Below are positions 30,705-39,925 of a stretch of 64,000 nucleotides of DNA, one piece after another. Source of the DNA: G963666895 sp963666895 (GTDB lineage: Bacteria > Desulfobacterota > Desulfovibrionia > Desulfovibrionales > Desulfovibrionaceae); NCBI GenBank assembly GCA_963666895.2, contig CAXXNS010000008.1:1-64000 (forward strand), read 5' to 3'. A model generated the notes under the pieces. That model had not been told where the DNA came from and made no database searches. It saw only the letters and a list, made by a program, of their open reading frames with translations. Positions within the stretch are counted from its first letter, which is position 1; the number at the start of each line of letters is the position of its first letter. The position numbers were made by a program, and so were the translations under genes.

Positions 30705-31328
30705 TTACAGAGTCTGGACAAGGGACAGGGGTTTTCAGGCGGCACGTCCTGGTGCAGCACGCGCCAGCCCTTGCCGTCGGGCTCGAGCAGGAAGGCGTGG
30801 GCCGTCCGGGGGGCGGAATTGGATACAGATCGTTCAGGGGCAGGCCCAGGGCGTGGCAGAGCAGCACCCGCATGACTCCGGCGTGGGTGGACCACCAGAC
30901 TGGGACCGGGCTCGTCCGTCAGGTTTTTTCCAATCCCTGGACGGCCCGCTTGGCCACGTCCCCGAAGGACTCGCCGTCCGGCGGGCGGAAGCCCTCGAAA
31001 TTCTTGCCCCGGGCCTCGTACGCTCCCGGTCTGGTCGCGTTTGATGGAGGCCATGCTTCGGCCCTCCCACTGGCCCAGGTGGATCTCCGCCATCTCGGGC
31101 ATGAGGCCCACCACGTGCAGGTCCGCAGATTCGGGCGATGATGGCGGCCGTTGTCCATGGCCCGGGACCAGCGGACTGGAGTGGATGGAGAGCAGTCCCA
31201 TCTGGGCCAGGGGCCCGGCCCACCCGTTCGGCCTGCTTTTCCCCGTGCGGGGACAGTCGCAAATCCGTGCTTCCGATGTACCGGCCGTTTCCGCCTTGGG
31301 TTTCCGCGTGGCGCAGCAGGATGATCAT
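30705..31328 (-). pseudogene. Histidine phosphatase (phosphoglycerate mutase-like), frameshifted
   Basis: Branch-1 histidine phosphatase. ATG at 31328 overlaps the preceding HD-protein stop (ATGA). The start IILLRHAETQGGNGRYIGST gives the phospho-His RHAE motif; further pieces in changing frames are MGLLSIHSSPL, MPEMAEIHLGQWEGRSM (phosphatase Glu), ARGKNFEGFRPPDGESF and MRVLLCHALGLPLNDLY. At least five indels break it. In cobalamin pathways similar enzymes act on alpha-ribazole phosphate, but here the neighbours suggest a nucleotide or cofactor phosphate as substrate (inference). The 3' end is uncertain. Confidence 0.65.
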
Positions 31329-32472
31329 GTGGCGATCTCCAGGATTTCGGTCAGGGGGAGTGTGGTCGTGGCCTGGACCCGGTCGCGCACGGGGGGGGGC
31401 CTGGGCCCGGTCCAGTCGGCCCTGGATGGCCCTGGCCGCCTCGGGGTCCGGCCCCGTAGCGTTCGAGCTTGGCTTGGTAGCGCGTTTCCAGGGGCACCCG
31501 TGTGGAGCCCCGCACGTACTTGTCGGCCAGGAACACGATTTCTCGCTCGGTCAGGGGAGCGTCCGGGGGCAGTTCCAGGTCCGGGTGCGCGGCCACGATG
31601 TCCGCGGCCTTGGGGAAAGCCGTGCATCCGCAGGATTTCGGCTCCGGCCCGGGCGTGGTCCGGCCCCCCCTTGGCCAGGTCATGGACCAGGGCCGCGCTC
31701 ATGGCCAGGTTTTCGGAAAGCTGTCTCTCGCCCGGCTGTCCGGCATTGATCGCGGCCGTGAGCAGCCGGGGGCCACCAGGGCCACCTCCCGGCAATGGTC
31801 GCGCAGGGGCTCGTCCAGCCCTTGCATGTCCCACAGGGCGCGGCATTCCTCGGGCAGGGGGTAGTCCATGTCCACGCGGTCCAGGGCGGCCTCGTAGTCC
31901 TCAGGGCTGTCCAGGTCGGCCAGTACGCCCGCGTCGGCGCAGGCATGCTCGCACATCCGGTTCGGCTGCCGGGTTTCCACCTGCTCCAGTTATGGCACGC
32001 AGGCCGCCTTGCCCGTCATGATCCAGGATGAGCGGCGCCAGGTCCCGGCTGAGCAGGGGCGGATGGCCGCGTTCCCCAAGGAAGGTCGGGCAGGTGAGCA
32101 GGGCGTCGCTTTCCAGGTGCGTCCGGGCCAGCAGGCGCACGGTCTGAGGCCGCACCAGGGGGATGTCCGCCGGCAGGACGAAGAAGTGTTTCGCGTCGCC
32201 AAGGACACGGACCCCGGCCTGGATGGAGGTGAACATGCCCTTCTCGAAGTCCGGGTTGTGTGCGGTTTTCGGCTCCGGCCGCCTCGGCCTCCCGGGCCAC
32301 GTCCTTGGCCCGGTGGCCGGTGACCACCACCACGCGCTCCACGCCCGCGGCCCGAAAGGTCCGCACGGACAGGGCCAGCACGGTTCCGGTTCCCAGGGGG
32401 AGCAGGGGCTTGAAAGGGCCCATGCGCGAGGACATGCCTGCGGCCGGGGAGGAGCGCGGCCAGGCGGGTCAT
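31325..32472 (-). pseudogene. MocA-like nucleotidyltransferase with HD domain, frameshifted
   Basis: Two-domain protein once about seven indels are corrected. ATG at 32472 overlaps the xdhC stop (ATGA). N-terminal MobA/MocA-like NTP transferase: PAAGMSSRMGPFKPLLPLG (nucleotide-binding loop), VERVVVVTGHRAKDV, ADIPLVRPQTVRLL, GERGHPPLLSRDLAPLIL, then DLDSPEDYEAALDR. The second half is HD-like: SENLAMSAALVHDLAKGGPDH, ILRMHGFP, ADIVAAHPDLELP and EIVFLADKYVRG. Mop enzymes carry molybdopterin cytosine dinucleotide, so a CTP:molybdopterin transferase role fits. Breaks lie near 31392-31399, 31453, 31613, 31770, 31990, 32268 and 32447, mostly in homopolymers. Confidence 0.72.
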
Positions 32473-33512
32473 GCCCCTTTCCCTTCCCGCACGCCCGCCC
32501 GCACGGCCACCAGTTCGGAAACAATGCTCAAGGCGATTTCTTCGGGCGTCTGTGCGCCCAGGGCCAGGCCGATGGGGCTATGGCAACGGGCGATGTCCGC
32601 TTCGCTCACGCCCTCGTCGCGCAGGGCTTCGTAGATGGCGTCGCGCTTCTTCTTGCTGCCGATCATGCCCACGTACCCGGCTGGCGTGTTCAGGGCCTGG
32701 GCCAGCACGGTCTTGTCGTGGGCGTGTCCACGGGTGAGGATGACCAGATAGGCGGTCTCGTCCACGCCCAGCCCGTCCAGCGCCTTTTCAAAGGAGGACA
32801 GGACCACGATGTCGTCGGCGTCGGGAAAGCGTTCCGTATTGGCGAAGTCGGCCCGGTCGTCCAGGACCACCACCCGGAAGCCCACGAACCCGGCCATGCG
32901 GGCCGTGGCCCGGGACACGTGCCCGGCCCCGAACAGGAACAGGGGCGCGGGCGGCACGAACGGCTCGGCCAGGGTCAGCAGGCCATCGGAGTCTTCCAGC
33001 ACGGCCGCGCCGCGCTCCAGGGCCTGGTCCCGCAGACAGGCCAGTTCCGTTGGGGCCTGGTCCGATTTCGGAATCAGGAAGTGCTCCACGGCGTGCAGGT
33101 TCGGGTCCGAGGCGAAGCGGGTCACGAGCACCGAGGTTTGGCCGGTGCGCAGGGCCCGGTCCAACCGGCCCCAGGCTTTGCCGCCCGGATCGTCCGGGTC
33201 CAGCCGTTCCAGGAGCAGGGTCATGCGGCCGCCGCAGATCATGTCCGTGCCCGCGGCCAGGTCGCTGGTCAGGTCCATGTCCAGCATGGCGGCCGCGCCC
33301 GGGGCCTGGTCCAGCATGCCGCGCGCCGCGTCCATGGCCTGGGCCTCCACGATCCCGCCCCCCACGGTGCCCAGGAGGTTGCCGGAGCGGGGCAGGGCCA
33401 TCTTGGCCCCGGAGGAGCGGGGCGTGGACCCGGAGTGGCCGACAATGGTGGCCAGGACAACGGGTTCGCCCTGCTCGAGCAAATGGTTGACGTTGCGCAC
33501 AAAGGTCTTCAT
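32469..33512 (-). CDS. xdhC: XdhC-family molybdenum cofactor maturation protein
   Basis: XdhC/CoxF family protein (347 residues). In xanthine dehydrogenase systems XdhC binds the molybdenum cofactor, helps its sulfuration and inserts it. N-terminal XdhC domain: VLATIVGHSGSTPRSSGAKM and LLGTVGGGIVEAQ; C-terminal Rossmann domain: LFLFGAGHVSRATARMAGF (~200), VVLDDRADFANTERFP, ILTRGHAHDKTVL and YVGMIGSKKKRDAIYEAL. Start and stop overlap both neighbours by 4 bp (ATGA), so it is tightly coupled in the cluster. It is the first intact gene above the indel-rich stretch. Confidence 0.92.
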   Translation of the reverse strand: MKTFVRNVNHLLEQGEPVVLATIVGHSGSTPRSSGAKMALPRSGNLLGTVGGGIVEAQAMDAARGMLDQAPGAAAMLDMDLTSDLAAGTDMICGGRMTLLLERLDPDDPGGKAWGRLDRALRTGQTSVLVTRFASDPNLHAVEHFLIPKSDQAPTELACLRDQALERGAAVLEDSDGLLTLAEPFVPPAPLFLFGAGHVSRATARMAGFVGFRVVVLDDRADFANTERFPDADDIVVLSSFEKALDGLGVDETAYLVILTRGHAHDKTVLAQALNTPAGYVGMIGSKKKRDAIYEALRDEGVSEADIARCHSPIGLALGAQTPEEIALSIVSELVAVRAGVREGKGA

Positions 33513-34819
33513 TCGTTCACCTTCAGGTAGCGTTTGGCCAGACCGGGCTCGGCCGGGCCCGGGCCGTCCAGCAGCTTCGCTTGTACGTTCAGGGAGTGCG
33601 CGGCCAGGGCCTGGCGCACGTTTTTCAGCTCCCGCACTGCCTGAACCGCGCGGTCCGGCAGGCCGGGATCCCGGTTAGGGGAGCAGACCCGGATGTGGAG
33701 CACGGATTCCCCGGGCAGTTCGCCCGGCTCCACCGAGGCCGTGAAATCGGCCAATCCGGTCAGGGAGTACAGGGTTTCGTTCAACAGGGTCAAGTCCACC
33801 TCCTGGTGGGCTCCGCCCAGGCGGCGGATGTCCGGGTCCAGGAGCCGCAGGGGACTGCCGCAGGGGCAGGCTCCGGGCCGGATGCGGCCCAGGTCGCCCG
33901 TGCGGTAGCGCACCAGGGGCATGGCCCTCCGGCGCAAGGTGGTCACGGTGATCTCTCCCCACTCCCCGGCGGGCAGGGAACGGCCCGAGTCCGGGTCCGC
34001 GATTTCCACCAGCAGGTCGGCCTCTCGCAGGTGGAGCCCCGAACCGGGCGTGCATTCCACGGCCCCGCCCAGGCCGGTCTCCACCATGCCCCAATGGCGG
34101 TGCGAACGGCAACCGAAAGCCGCGGCCAGGTTCCGCACCACCGCGTCGGGCACGGCGTCCCAGCAGAGCAGGGCGGCGCGCACGGGCGAGTCTCCGGGTC
34201 CGAGCCCCTGGCTGCGCCACAGGGCGGCCAGGACGTTGAGGTGGGCCGGAGAGCCCACCAGGCAGGACACGCGCTCGGAGCGGATGATGTCCAGCGTGGC
34301 CTCCGGATCGTCCAGCGGGCCCTTGACCAGGCCGCGTCCGCCCAGCCGTTTCACGGCCTCGGCCAGGAGCTTGCCCACGCTGTCGGGACGGTCCCCGGGC
34401 AGCAGGACCAGGGCGGTCTGTTCCGGCTCCATCATCAGCCGCATGCCGTGGTGGAAGAAGTCGATGGTCCGCTCCAGGTCCCCGGCCGAAAAAAAGATGC
34501 GCTTGCCCGGGCCGGTGGTGCCCGAGCTTTGCAGGGTCACGGCCCGGGCCACCTCATCCTGGGACACGCAGAGCAGGGCTTCGGGGTGGCGGCGCAGGTC
34601 GTCGGCCGTGATCCGGGGCAGCCGTCCCAGGTCGCCCAGGCTGCGCAGTGCGGCCGGGTCATAGGGGCCGAGAAGGCTGCGGTACAGCGGCCCGCTGGCC
34701 TGGGCGTGGGCCAGGGTCCGGCGGAGTTCCGCCATCTGCCACTGCCGAAGAGCGCGGGCGTCCACGCTCCACAGATCCAGGCAGGAACGCAGCCAGTCGT
34801 CCAGCGGAGCCCGGGTCAT
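33509..34819 (-). CDS. PaaK-like AMP-dependent acyl ligase of unknown substrate
   Basis: ANL-superfamily adenylating enzyme of the phenylacetate-CoA ligase type, 436 residues. P-loop SSGTTGPGK (~96), a HWGMVETGLGG segment (A5-like) and YRTGDLGRI (~303, AMP-ribose Asp) are present. It has the short PaaK-type C-terminal domain. A Cys pair PGACPCGSP (~315) is typical of PaaK relatives. The substrate is unknown; it has no obvious role in molybdenum cofactor synthesis. ATGA overlaps with the radical SAM gene upstream and xdhC downstream. From memory, an equivalent gene sits at DVU1553 next to an aldehyde oxidoreductase in D. vulgaris Hildenborough. Confidence 0.85.
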   Translation of the reverse strand: MTRAPLDDWLRSCLDLWSVDARALRQWQMAELRRTLAHAQASGPLYRSLLGPYDPAALRSLGDLGRLPRITADDLRRHPEALLCVSQDEVARAVTLQSSGTTGPGKRIFFSAGDLERTIDFFHHGMRLMMEPEQTALVLLPGDRPDSVGKLLAEAVKRLGGRGLVKGPLDDPEATLDIIRSERVSCLVGSPAHLNVLAALWRSQGLGPGDSPVRAALLCWDAVPDAVVRNLAAAFGCRSHRHWGMVETGLGGAVECTPGSGLHLREADLLVEIADPDSGRSLPAGEWGEITVTTLRRRAMPLVRYRTGDLGRIRPGACPCGSPLRLLDPDIRRLGGAHQEVDLTLLNETLYSLTGLADFTASVEPGELPGESVLHIRVCSPNRDPGLPDRAVQAVRELKNVRQALAAHSLNVQAKLLDGPGPAEPGLAKRYLKVNE

Positions 34820-36207
34820 GCCGAGCCTCCGCGGCCCTCGGGCCTGTACAGGGTCCGCCCGTCCAGCCTGGTCAGGTTATAGGCGCAGAACGGGATCAGG
34901 CGTCCGTCGGGCGAGGACACGTGGATGCAGCAACCCCGCAGCCGTTCCAGGTCCAGGGTCCAGGCGTCCTGGAAGGCCATGGCCGAGACGGCCAGGATGT
35001 GCGTGGAGGCCCGGGCCAGGAATTTGTCCAGGTCGTCGGGTCGGCCCTGGTCCATGGGCAGCAGGCGTTCTTTGGGCGCGGACCATTGCCGGGCCACGAA
35101 TGCCTTGGCCTGCCGGGCTCCCTCGGCGGCTTGTATGGGTTCGGCGGGTTCGTGCCCGCAGCAGCAGGACTTGCCCCCTGGATTGCCCGCTGACAGCCGT
35201 TGCAGGCCGCCGTCCTCCTTGATCAGGTAGTTGGCGTGGAACGAGCACTGGGCGTGTTCGCAGCCCGGGGGCAGGAAATCTTCGGTTCGCACCAGCCCGT
35301 CGGTCTGTTCCTCCAGGCCGCGCATGATCTCGGGCAGGGTGATGCGCTGTTCGTCCCCAGGTGAGCCGGGATAACGGCCGAAATAGCTCACCGGCTGGAA
35401 GTGCAGCCCCCGTACCACCGGAGAGTTGGTCGCGGCGAAGCGCAGCAGGTCGCCCAGGTGTCCGTCGTTGACCCCGGGCACCACCGTGGGCACCAGGACC
35501 ACGCCGATGCCCGCCGCGCCGAAGCGCTCCACGGCCGCCAGCTTCTCCTTGGCCAGGGGCCTGCCGCGCAATGTCTGGTAAACGGCGTCGTCCAGGCCGT
35601 CGAACTGCAAAAATACCGAGTCCAGACCGGCGTCGGCCAGGCGCTCAGCGAAATCCGGCTCCCGGGCCGCGCGCAGCCCGTTGGTGTTCAACTGCACCAG
35701 GGGAAAGCCGCGCTCCTTGGCCAGTTTGATCAATCGGGGCAGGTCGTCCCGCACCGAGGGCTCGCCGCCCGAAAACTGGATGTTGCACGGGCCCGAGGCC
35801 CGGTGCACCCCGTCAAGCTGCCTGGCGATGGCCTTCGCCGGAGGATCGGGCTCGGGCGTGAACCCGCCCGAGGAGGCGAAGCAGACCGGGCAGCCCAGGT
35901 CGCAGCGCCAGGTGACCTCCACCACCGCGGTGCAGGTGTGCTGGGCGTGCTCCGGGCACAGTCCGCAGTCCAGGGGGCAGCCCCTGTCCACGGGCGCGCC
36001 CGGCTGGGCGGGGTGGGAAGGCGTTTTGGGCCGTTTCCAGTTCGTCAGGCCGGGCTCGCCGCGCCAGACAATGGTGCGGAACGGGCCGTGCTCCGGGCAT
36101 TCCTTGGCCAGGAAAACGTCGTCTCCCCGGGTCTCGTGCCGGGCCGGGACGGGGCGCAGGCAGATGGGACAGACGCTCCTGTTGCCGTCAGACATGACCT
36201 CGGCCAA
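34816..36207 (-). CDS. Radical SAM protein with N-terminal zinc-ribbon-like region
   Basis: 463-residue radical SAM enzyme. N-terminal CPICLRPVPA and KECPEHGPF form a Cys-rich zinc-ribbon-like module as in MJ0619-type pterin methylases and Tes-type lipid synthases. The cluster motif CDLGCPVC (C-x3-C-x2-C, ~118) is followed by QFSGGEP and QLNTNGL. The C-terminal part has further cysteines (PGCEHAQC; KSCCCGHE). It resembles what is annotated as TrsS in related genomes (recollection). Start is probably TTG 36207, since GGGAGG lies six bases upstream; ATG 36195 is the alternative. Overlaps the ligase by 4 bp. Confidence 0.85.
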   Translation of the reverse strand: MAEVMSDGNRSVCPICLRPVPARHETRGDDVFLAKECPEHGPFRTIVWRGEPGLTNWKRPKTPSHPAQPGAPVDRGCPLDCGLCPEHAQHTCTAVVEVTWRCDLGCPVCFASSGGFTPEPDPPAKAIARQLDGVHRASGPCNIQFSGGEPSVRDDLPRLIKLAKERGFPLVQLNTNGLRAAREPDFAERLADAGLDSVFLQFDGLDDAVYQTLRGRPLAKEKLAAVERFGAAGIGVVLVPTVVPGVNDGHLGDLLRFAATNSPVVRGLHFQPVSYFGRYPGSPGDEQRITLPEIMRGLEEQTDGLVRTEDFLPPGCEHAQCSFHANYLIKEDGGLQRLSAGNPGGKSCCCGHEPAEPIQAAEGARQAKAFVARQWSAPKERLLPMDQGRPDDLDKFLARASTHILAVSAMAFQDAWTLDLERLRGCCIHVSSPDGRLIPFCAYNLTRLDGRTLYRPEGRGGSA

Positions 36208-36208
36208 C

Positions 36209-36665
36209 TCAGGCCTCCCTGCCTTCGGCCGGGTCCAGCCCGCTTTCCGCGAGCAGTTCCCGCACCCGGGCGTAGCCCCGGGCCACCAGGCTGGGACAGC
36301 GTTGCGGGTTGGGCTTGCCGCACTCGCCGTCCACGATGGCCGCGCAGGTGAAGCCGCCGAACTCGCCCTGGGCCAGGTCGCGGAACCAGTCGCCGTACTC
36401 CGAGAGCATCAGGGTCAGCTTGTCGTGCCGCTCCTCGTCCTCGGTGCCCTTGCCCGTGTGCAGGGCCAGGAGGCAGGCCCCGCCGGTGAGCACGCCGCAG
36501 GTCCCGGAACAGTCGCCCATGCCGTGGCAGAGCCCGGACATGGACCGGACCAGATCCGGGTTTTTCCCGGCCCAGTTCCTCCAGGCCGAGCAGGAGCATG
36601 ATCTGGCTGCAGCAATAGCCCGCTCCGCCAAGCCGCATGACCTCCATTTCCAGTTCATCGAACAT
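36209..36665 (-). pseudogene. C_GCAxxG_C_C family redox protein, one frameshift
   Basis: Cys-rich protein of the C_GCAxxG_C_C family. ATG at 36665 (AAGGAGG upstream) reads MFDELEMEVMRLGGAGYCCS up to GLEELGRE, then the frame changes and continues NPDLVRSMSGLCHGMGDC, SGTCGVLTGGACLL, FTCAAIVDGECGKPNPQRC and LLAESGLDPAEGREA. One extra T in the TTTTT run at 36561-36565 explains the break; without it the product is 151 residues. Such proteins are small redox or metal-binding partners of unknown function. The start overlaps the methyltransferase stop by 11 bp. Probably intact in the organism. Confidence 0.78.
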
Positions 36666-37320
36666 GGTCATCCTCCTTGGGGATATCTGCCAGCAGCAGG
36701 CCATAGCCCAGGCCGGACGGCCGGATGCAAGCCTGTCCGCTTTCCTGCCAGGCCAGGCGGGCGGCCAGGTCGCGCAGCAGGCCGGAGTGGTCCTCGAAGC
36801 GCAGGACGCGGAATCCGGTCCGGGTCAGGCGGGATTCCATCTCGGTTCGGGTCACGGCCCCGCGCGCGCAGGGCGAGGCCGAACAGGCTCCCGATCCCGG
36901 TCGTTGCAAATACAGGTCGGACAGGGCCAGCACGCCGCCCGGCTTCAGAACCCGGGCAAACCCGGCCAGGGTTGCGTCCGGGTCGTCCAACAGGGAGAGC
37001 ACGCATTCGCAGACCAGGGCGTGGAAGGAGCCCGGCGCGAACGGCAGTTGTCCGGCATGGCCCCGCACCAGGGGAGTGGGCTGTCCGTCAGGCGGGTCCG
37101 GGCACAGGTCCAGGCCCACGGCCCGGGCCCCGAATCGGGAGCGCAGCCGCCGCACCGTGGCCCCCCGGCCACAGCCCACGTCCAGCACCCGTTGGCCCGG
37201 CAGAATCCCGGCCAACTCGGCGGCCCGGTCCGTCAGGGCCAGGCCTCCGGGCCGCAGGGTGTCTCCGGCCGCCCGGCGCATGGCCGGGGTGCGCCACAGA
37301 GGGGTGGTGCAGACCTCCAT
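36655..37320 (-). CDS. SAM-dependent methyltransferase in the oxidoreductase cluster
   Basis: Class I methyltransferase of 221 residues. SAM-binding motif VLDVGCGRGATVRRL (~46), acidic GLDLCP, PFAPGSFHALVCECVLSLL (motif II region) and VLKPGGVLALSDLYL. The region ~150-170 has a Cys-containing insert (SGACSASPCARGAV). The substrate is unknown. Its 3' end overlaps the C_GCAxxG gene by 11 bp; it starts 11 bp after the redox protein stop. From memory, an equivalent (DVU1556) sits in the same order in D. vulgaris, so the association with the aldehyde oxidoreductase seems conserved. Confidence 0.85.
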   Translation of the reverse strand: MEVCTTPLWRTPAMRRAAGDTLRPGGLALTDRAAELAGILPGQRVLDVGCGRGATVRRLRSRFGARAVGLDLCPDPPDGQPTPLVRGHAGQLPFAPGSFHALVCECVLSLLDDPDATLAGFARVLKPGGVLALSDLYLQRPGSGACSASPCARGAVTRTEMESRLTRTGFRVLRFEDHSGLLRDLAARLAWQESGQACIRPSGLGYGLLLADIPKEDDHVR

Positions 37321-37331
37321 GGTCACTTGGG

Positions 37332-39831
37332 TCACTTGTCCTCCAGCAGCTTTTCCACCTCGGCCATCTTGCCCAGGGCCAGGGCTTCGGGGATCAGGAC
37401 CTGGCCGCATTTCGCGCACACGGGCAGCTCCACGGTGAAGCGGCTGCCCAGGTAGTCCAGGTCGACCGGCGCGGGGCGCAGGGGCTCGTCGCAGGCCCCG
37501 CACTTCCAACCGCCGGCCTCGGCCTCGGGCACGCGCATCTGCTCCTTGCCGTGGGATTTGCCCAGGACTTCCATGCGGTGGCTCCAGGCGTTGTGCACCA
37601 GGAATCCGTCCCCGTCCTCCTCGTATTCCACCCAGTAGGTGACGTTCCACGGACGCAGGCTGGCCAGGCGATGCCCGGTCTCCCCGGACACCAGGAACCG
37701 GCCGCTGGTTCGGGCGGCCAGCAGAACCTTCTGCAGGTCGCTGACTAGGATGCGGCGTTGGTCCAGCCGCTGGGCCGTGTCCGGTTCCATGCGCACGGCC
37801 ACTTGTTCGAAGTCCCAGGGTTCCTCACCGGTCTGGCTCCACAGCTCGGCCAGCAGTCGTTCCTTGAGCCGGGCCCGGTTCTCGCGGCGCTCGGAGTATC
37901 CGGGCGCGGGCCGGGCGGCCGGGTCGTCCCCGGCTCCCTCCAACGGGTTCAGCAGGTCGAGCACGTGCAGGGCGCGCTTGCCCGCCCGGGCCAGCATGTC
38001 CCGGCACATGGCGCAGTAGGTGACGAAGTCCTTGTCCGAGCCCTGGGCCAGATGCACGGCCGCCTCCAGGCCCAGTTCCGGGTTGGCCTCGGCCAGCAGC
38101 CCGCCGAATCCGCAGCATTCCGTGAACTCGCGGGTCAGGGCCGGTTCCGTGAACTCCACGCCCAACCCCTTGAGCAGCCCGCGCACCTGGTCCTGCAACG
38201 GCTGGTCGTGGCGCGCGGTGCAGGGGTCGTGCAGGGCCAGGGGCCCGGCCTTGGCAACGGACGAAAGTCCGGCCTTGCCCAGGAGGTCCCAGACCCCCAC
38301 GGCCTCGGCCTCGGGCAGCTCCTCGCGAAGGGTACGAAGACAGGTCGGGCAGGCCGCGGCCAGTCGCGGCGAGCCGAGTTTTTTCCACTCCTCGCGCAAG
38401 GCCTGGAGGTTCTCCTGGAACAGGTCCTCCCGGCCGGACCAGCGGGCCGGGATGTTGCAGCAGCGCAGCAGGAGCCCCATGTCCGGGTCCCCTTGGCGAA
38501 GCAGGGCATAGGCCCGGGCCACGCCGTCCGGGTCCGAGGCGGTCCATTGGCAGCCCGGGAAAAAGGCCGTGGCGCAGGTGCCGTTCCTGGTGTCGGAGCC
38601 GGGCGCGGGCCTGGCCAGGGCTGCCTGGGGGCTGTTGGCGTGGCCCATGTCCCGCAGGGCGAACTCGTGGGCCGAGGGCGGCATTTTGCCGCGCTGAACC
38701 ATGTCCCGCCGGGCGGACAGGCAGAGGTCGGCCATGGAGAAGTCCTCGGGACACAGGGTCTCGCACAGGCCGCAGAGCATGCAGGAGTTGATCATCTGGT
38801 TGGCCTGGCGGGTGCCCATGACGATGGAGGCGTTGTTGTAGATGCGGCGGGCGTAGACCTTGGGATAGGACTTATAGTGCTCCAGGAACACGCAGTTCTT
38901 CACGCACTCCAGGCACTGGCAGTCCAGGCAGCGGGCCGCCTCGGCCCTGGCCTGGTCTTCGGACGCGGACTCGTCCCCGGGGCCGATGGCGGGCGGGACG
39001 GGCTCCACGCCTTCGATTGTTGGTAAACAGCCGGGTCTCGAACGGACCTTCCTTTTCGCGGCCCGAGGTCAGGGACGCGCCCTGGACAAAGCGCTCCATG
39101 GAGTTGGCCGCCCGCCGTCCCAGGCTGGCCAGGGCCACGGGCGAGGCCAGGTCCACGACCGTCGGGTCGCCGCTGAACAGGCCGGGCCACTGGGTGCCCA
39201 GGCTCAGGGGGTCGGCCGGGCCGTATTCATCGTCCCGCGCGGCCTCGGGGTCGACAAAGACCACGTCGTGGCTCTCCAGGGCGTCCTTGGGGGACGGCAG
39301 GTCTTCGGAGCGGCCCGCGCCCAGCCGGGCCAGCCGTTCCAGTTCCTGGTCCAGAATCTCGGCGGGCAATTTCCCCTCGTCCAGACCGGCCAGCAGTCCC
39401 TGGATTCGGGGGCCGTACAGGGTGACGCTGAAGCCCTTGCGGGCCAGCTCCCAGGCGGCCGACAGCCCGGCCAGCCCGGTGCCCAGCACGGCCGCGCTCT
39501 TGTTCTTGGCGGGCAGGGGCAGGATGCGCCCGGGCTTGCTGGTCTGCTCGGCGCAGAAGCGTTCCAGGGCGTGGATGCGCAGGCCGTTTTCGGGTCCGTC
39601 GGTCTCGGTGCGCAAACAGGCCTTTTGGCACGGGGCGTCGCAGATGCGGGCCAGGATTGCGGGCAGGGGCATGGTCTTGGCCAGCACGCTCCAGGCCCGG
39701 TCCGCCTTGCCTTCGGCCAGGTGGCCGCACAGGGCGCGGACGTCCACGTGCAGGGGGCAGGCCGCCTGGCAGCGGGGCTGCTCCTCCTGGATGCAGCGGG
39801 CCTCCCACAGGCGCAGATCCTTCTGGTCCAT
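37332..39831 (-). pseudogene. Large FAD/4Fe-4S/CCG-domain redox protein, one frameshift
   Basis: Multi-domain redox protein, 832 residues after removing one base near 39017 (ACCAACAATCG). N-terminal GltD-like Fe-S region (CQAACPLHVDVRALCG, CDAPCQKACLRTE), FAD/NAD fold AAVLGTGLAGLSAAWEL, ferredoxin-like Cys groups CLDCQCLECVKNC and CMLCGLCETLC, then a CCG-type domain as in HdrB/GlpC (FFPGCQW, LLRCCNIP, ECCGFGGLLAEAN, YCAMCRDML). The C-terminus has two CXXC pairs (CGACDEP, CAKCGQ). It probably carries electrons to or from the aldehyde oxidoreductase. The insertion fits total length exactly, so error or very recent mutation is likely. Confidence 0.8.
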
Positions 39832-39864
39832 GATCCCTCCAGGCCCCTTTTGGGATGAAATACG

Positions 39865-39899
39865 GGGCGGCGGCCGGTCCCATGACCTGACCGCCGCCC
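39865..39899 (-). promoter_or_regulatory. Strong intercistronic hairpin between aldehyde oxidoreductase and redox genes
   Basis: GGGCGGCGG (39865-39873) pairs perfectly with CCGCCGCCC (39891-39899), with an inner GGTC/GACC stem. It follows the oxidoreductase stop on the minus strand by 26 bp. No T tract follows, so it probably protects the upstream mRNA or lowers downstream expression rather than terminating fully. Confidence 0.6.
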
Positions 39900-39925
39900 A
39901 TTGTCGGTTTATTACGCGGCCTTGT

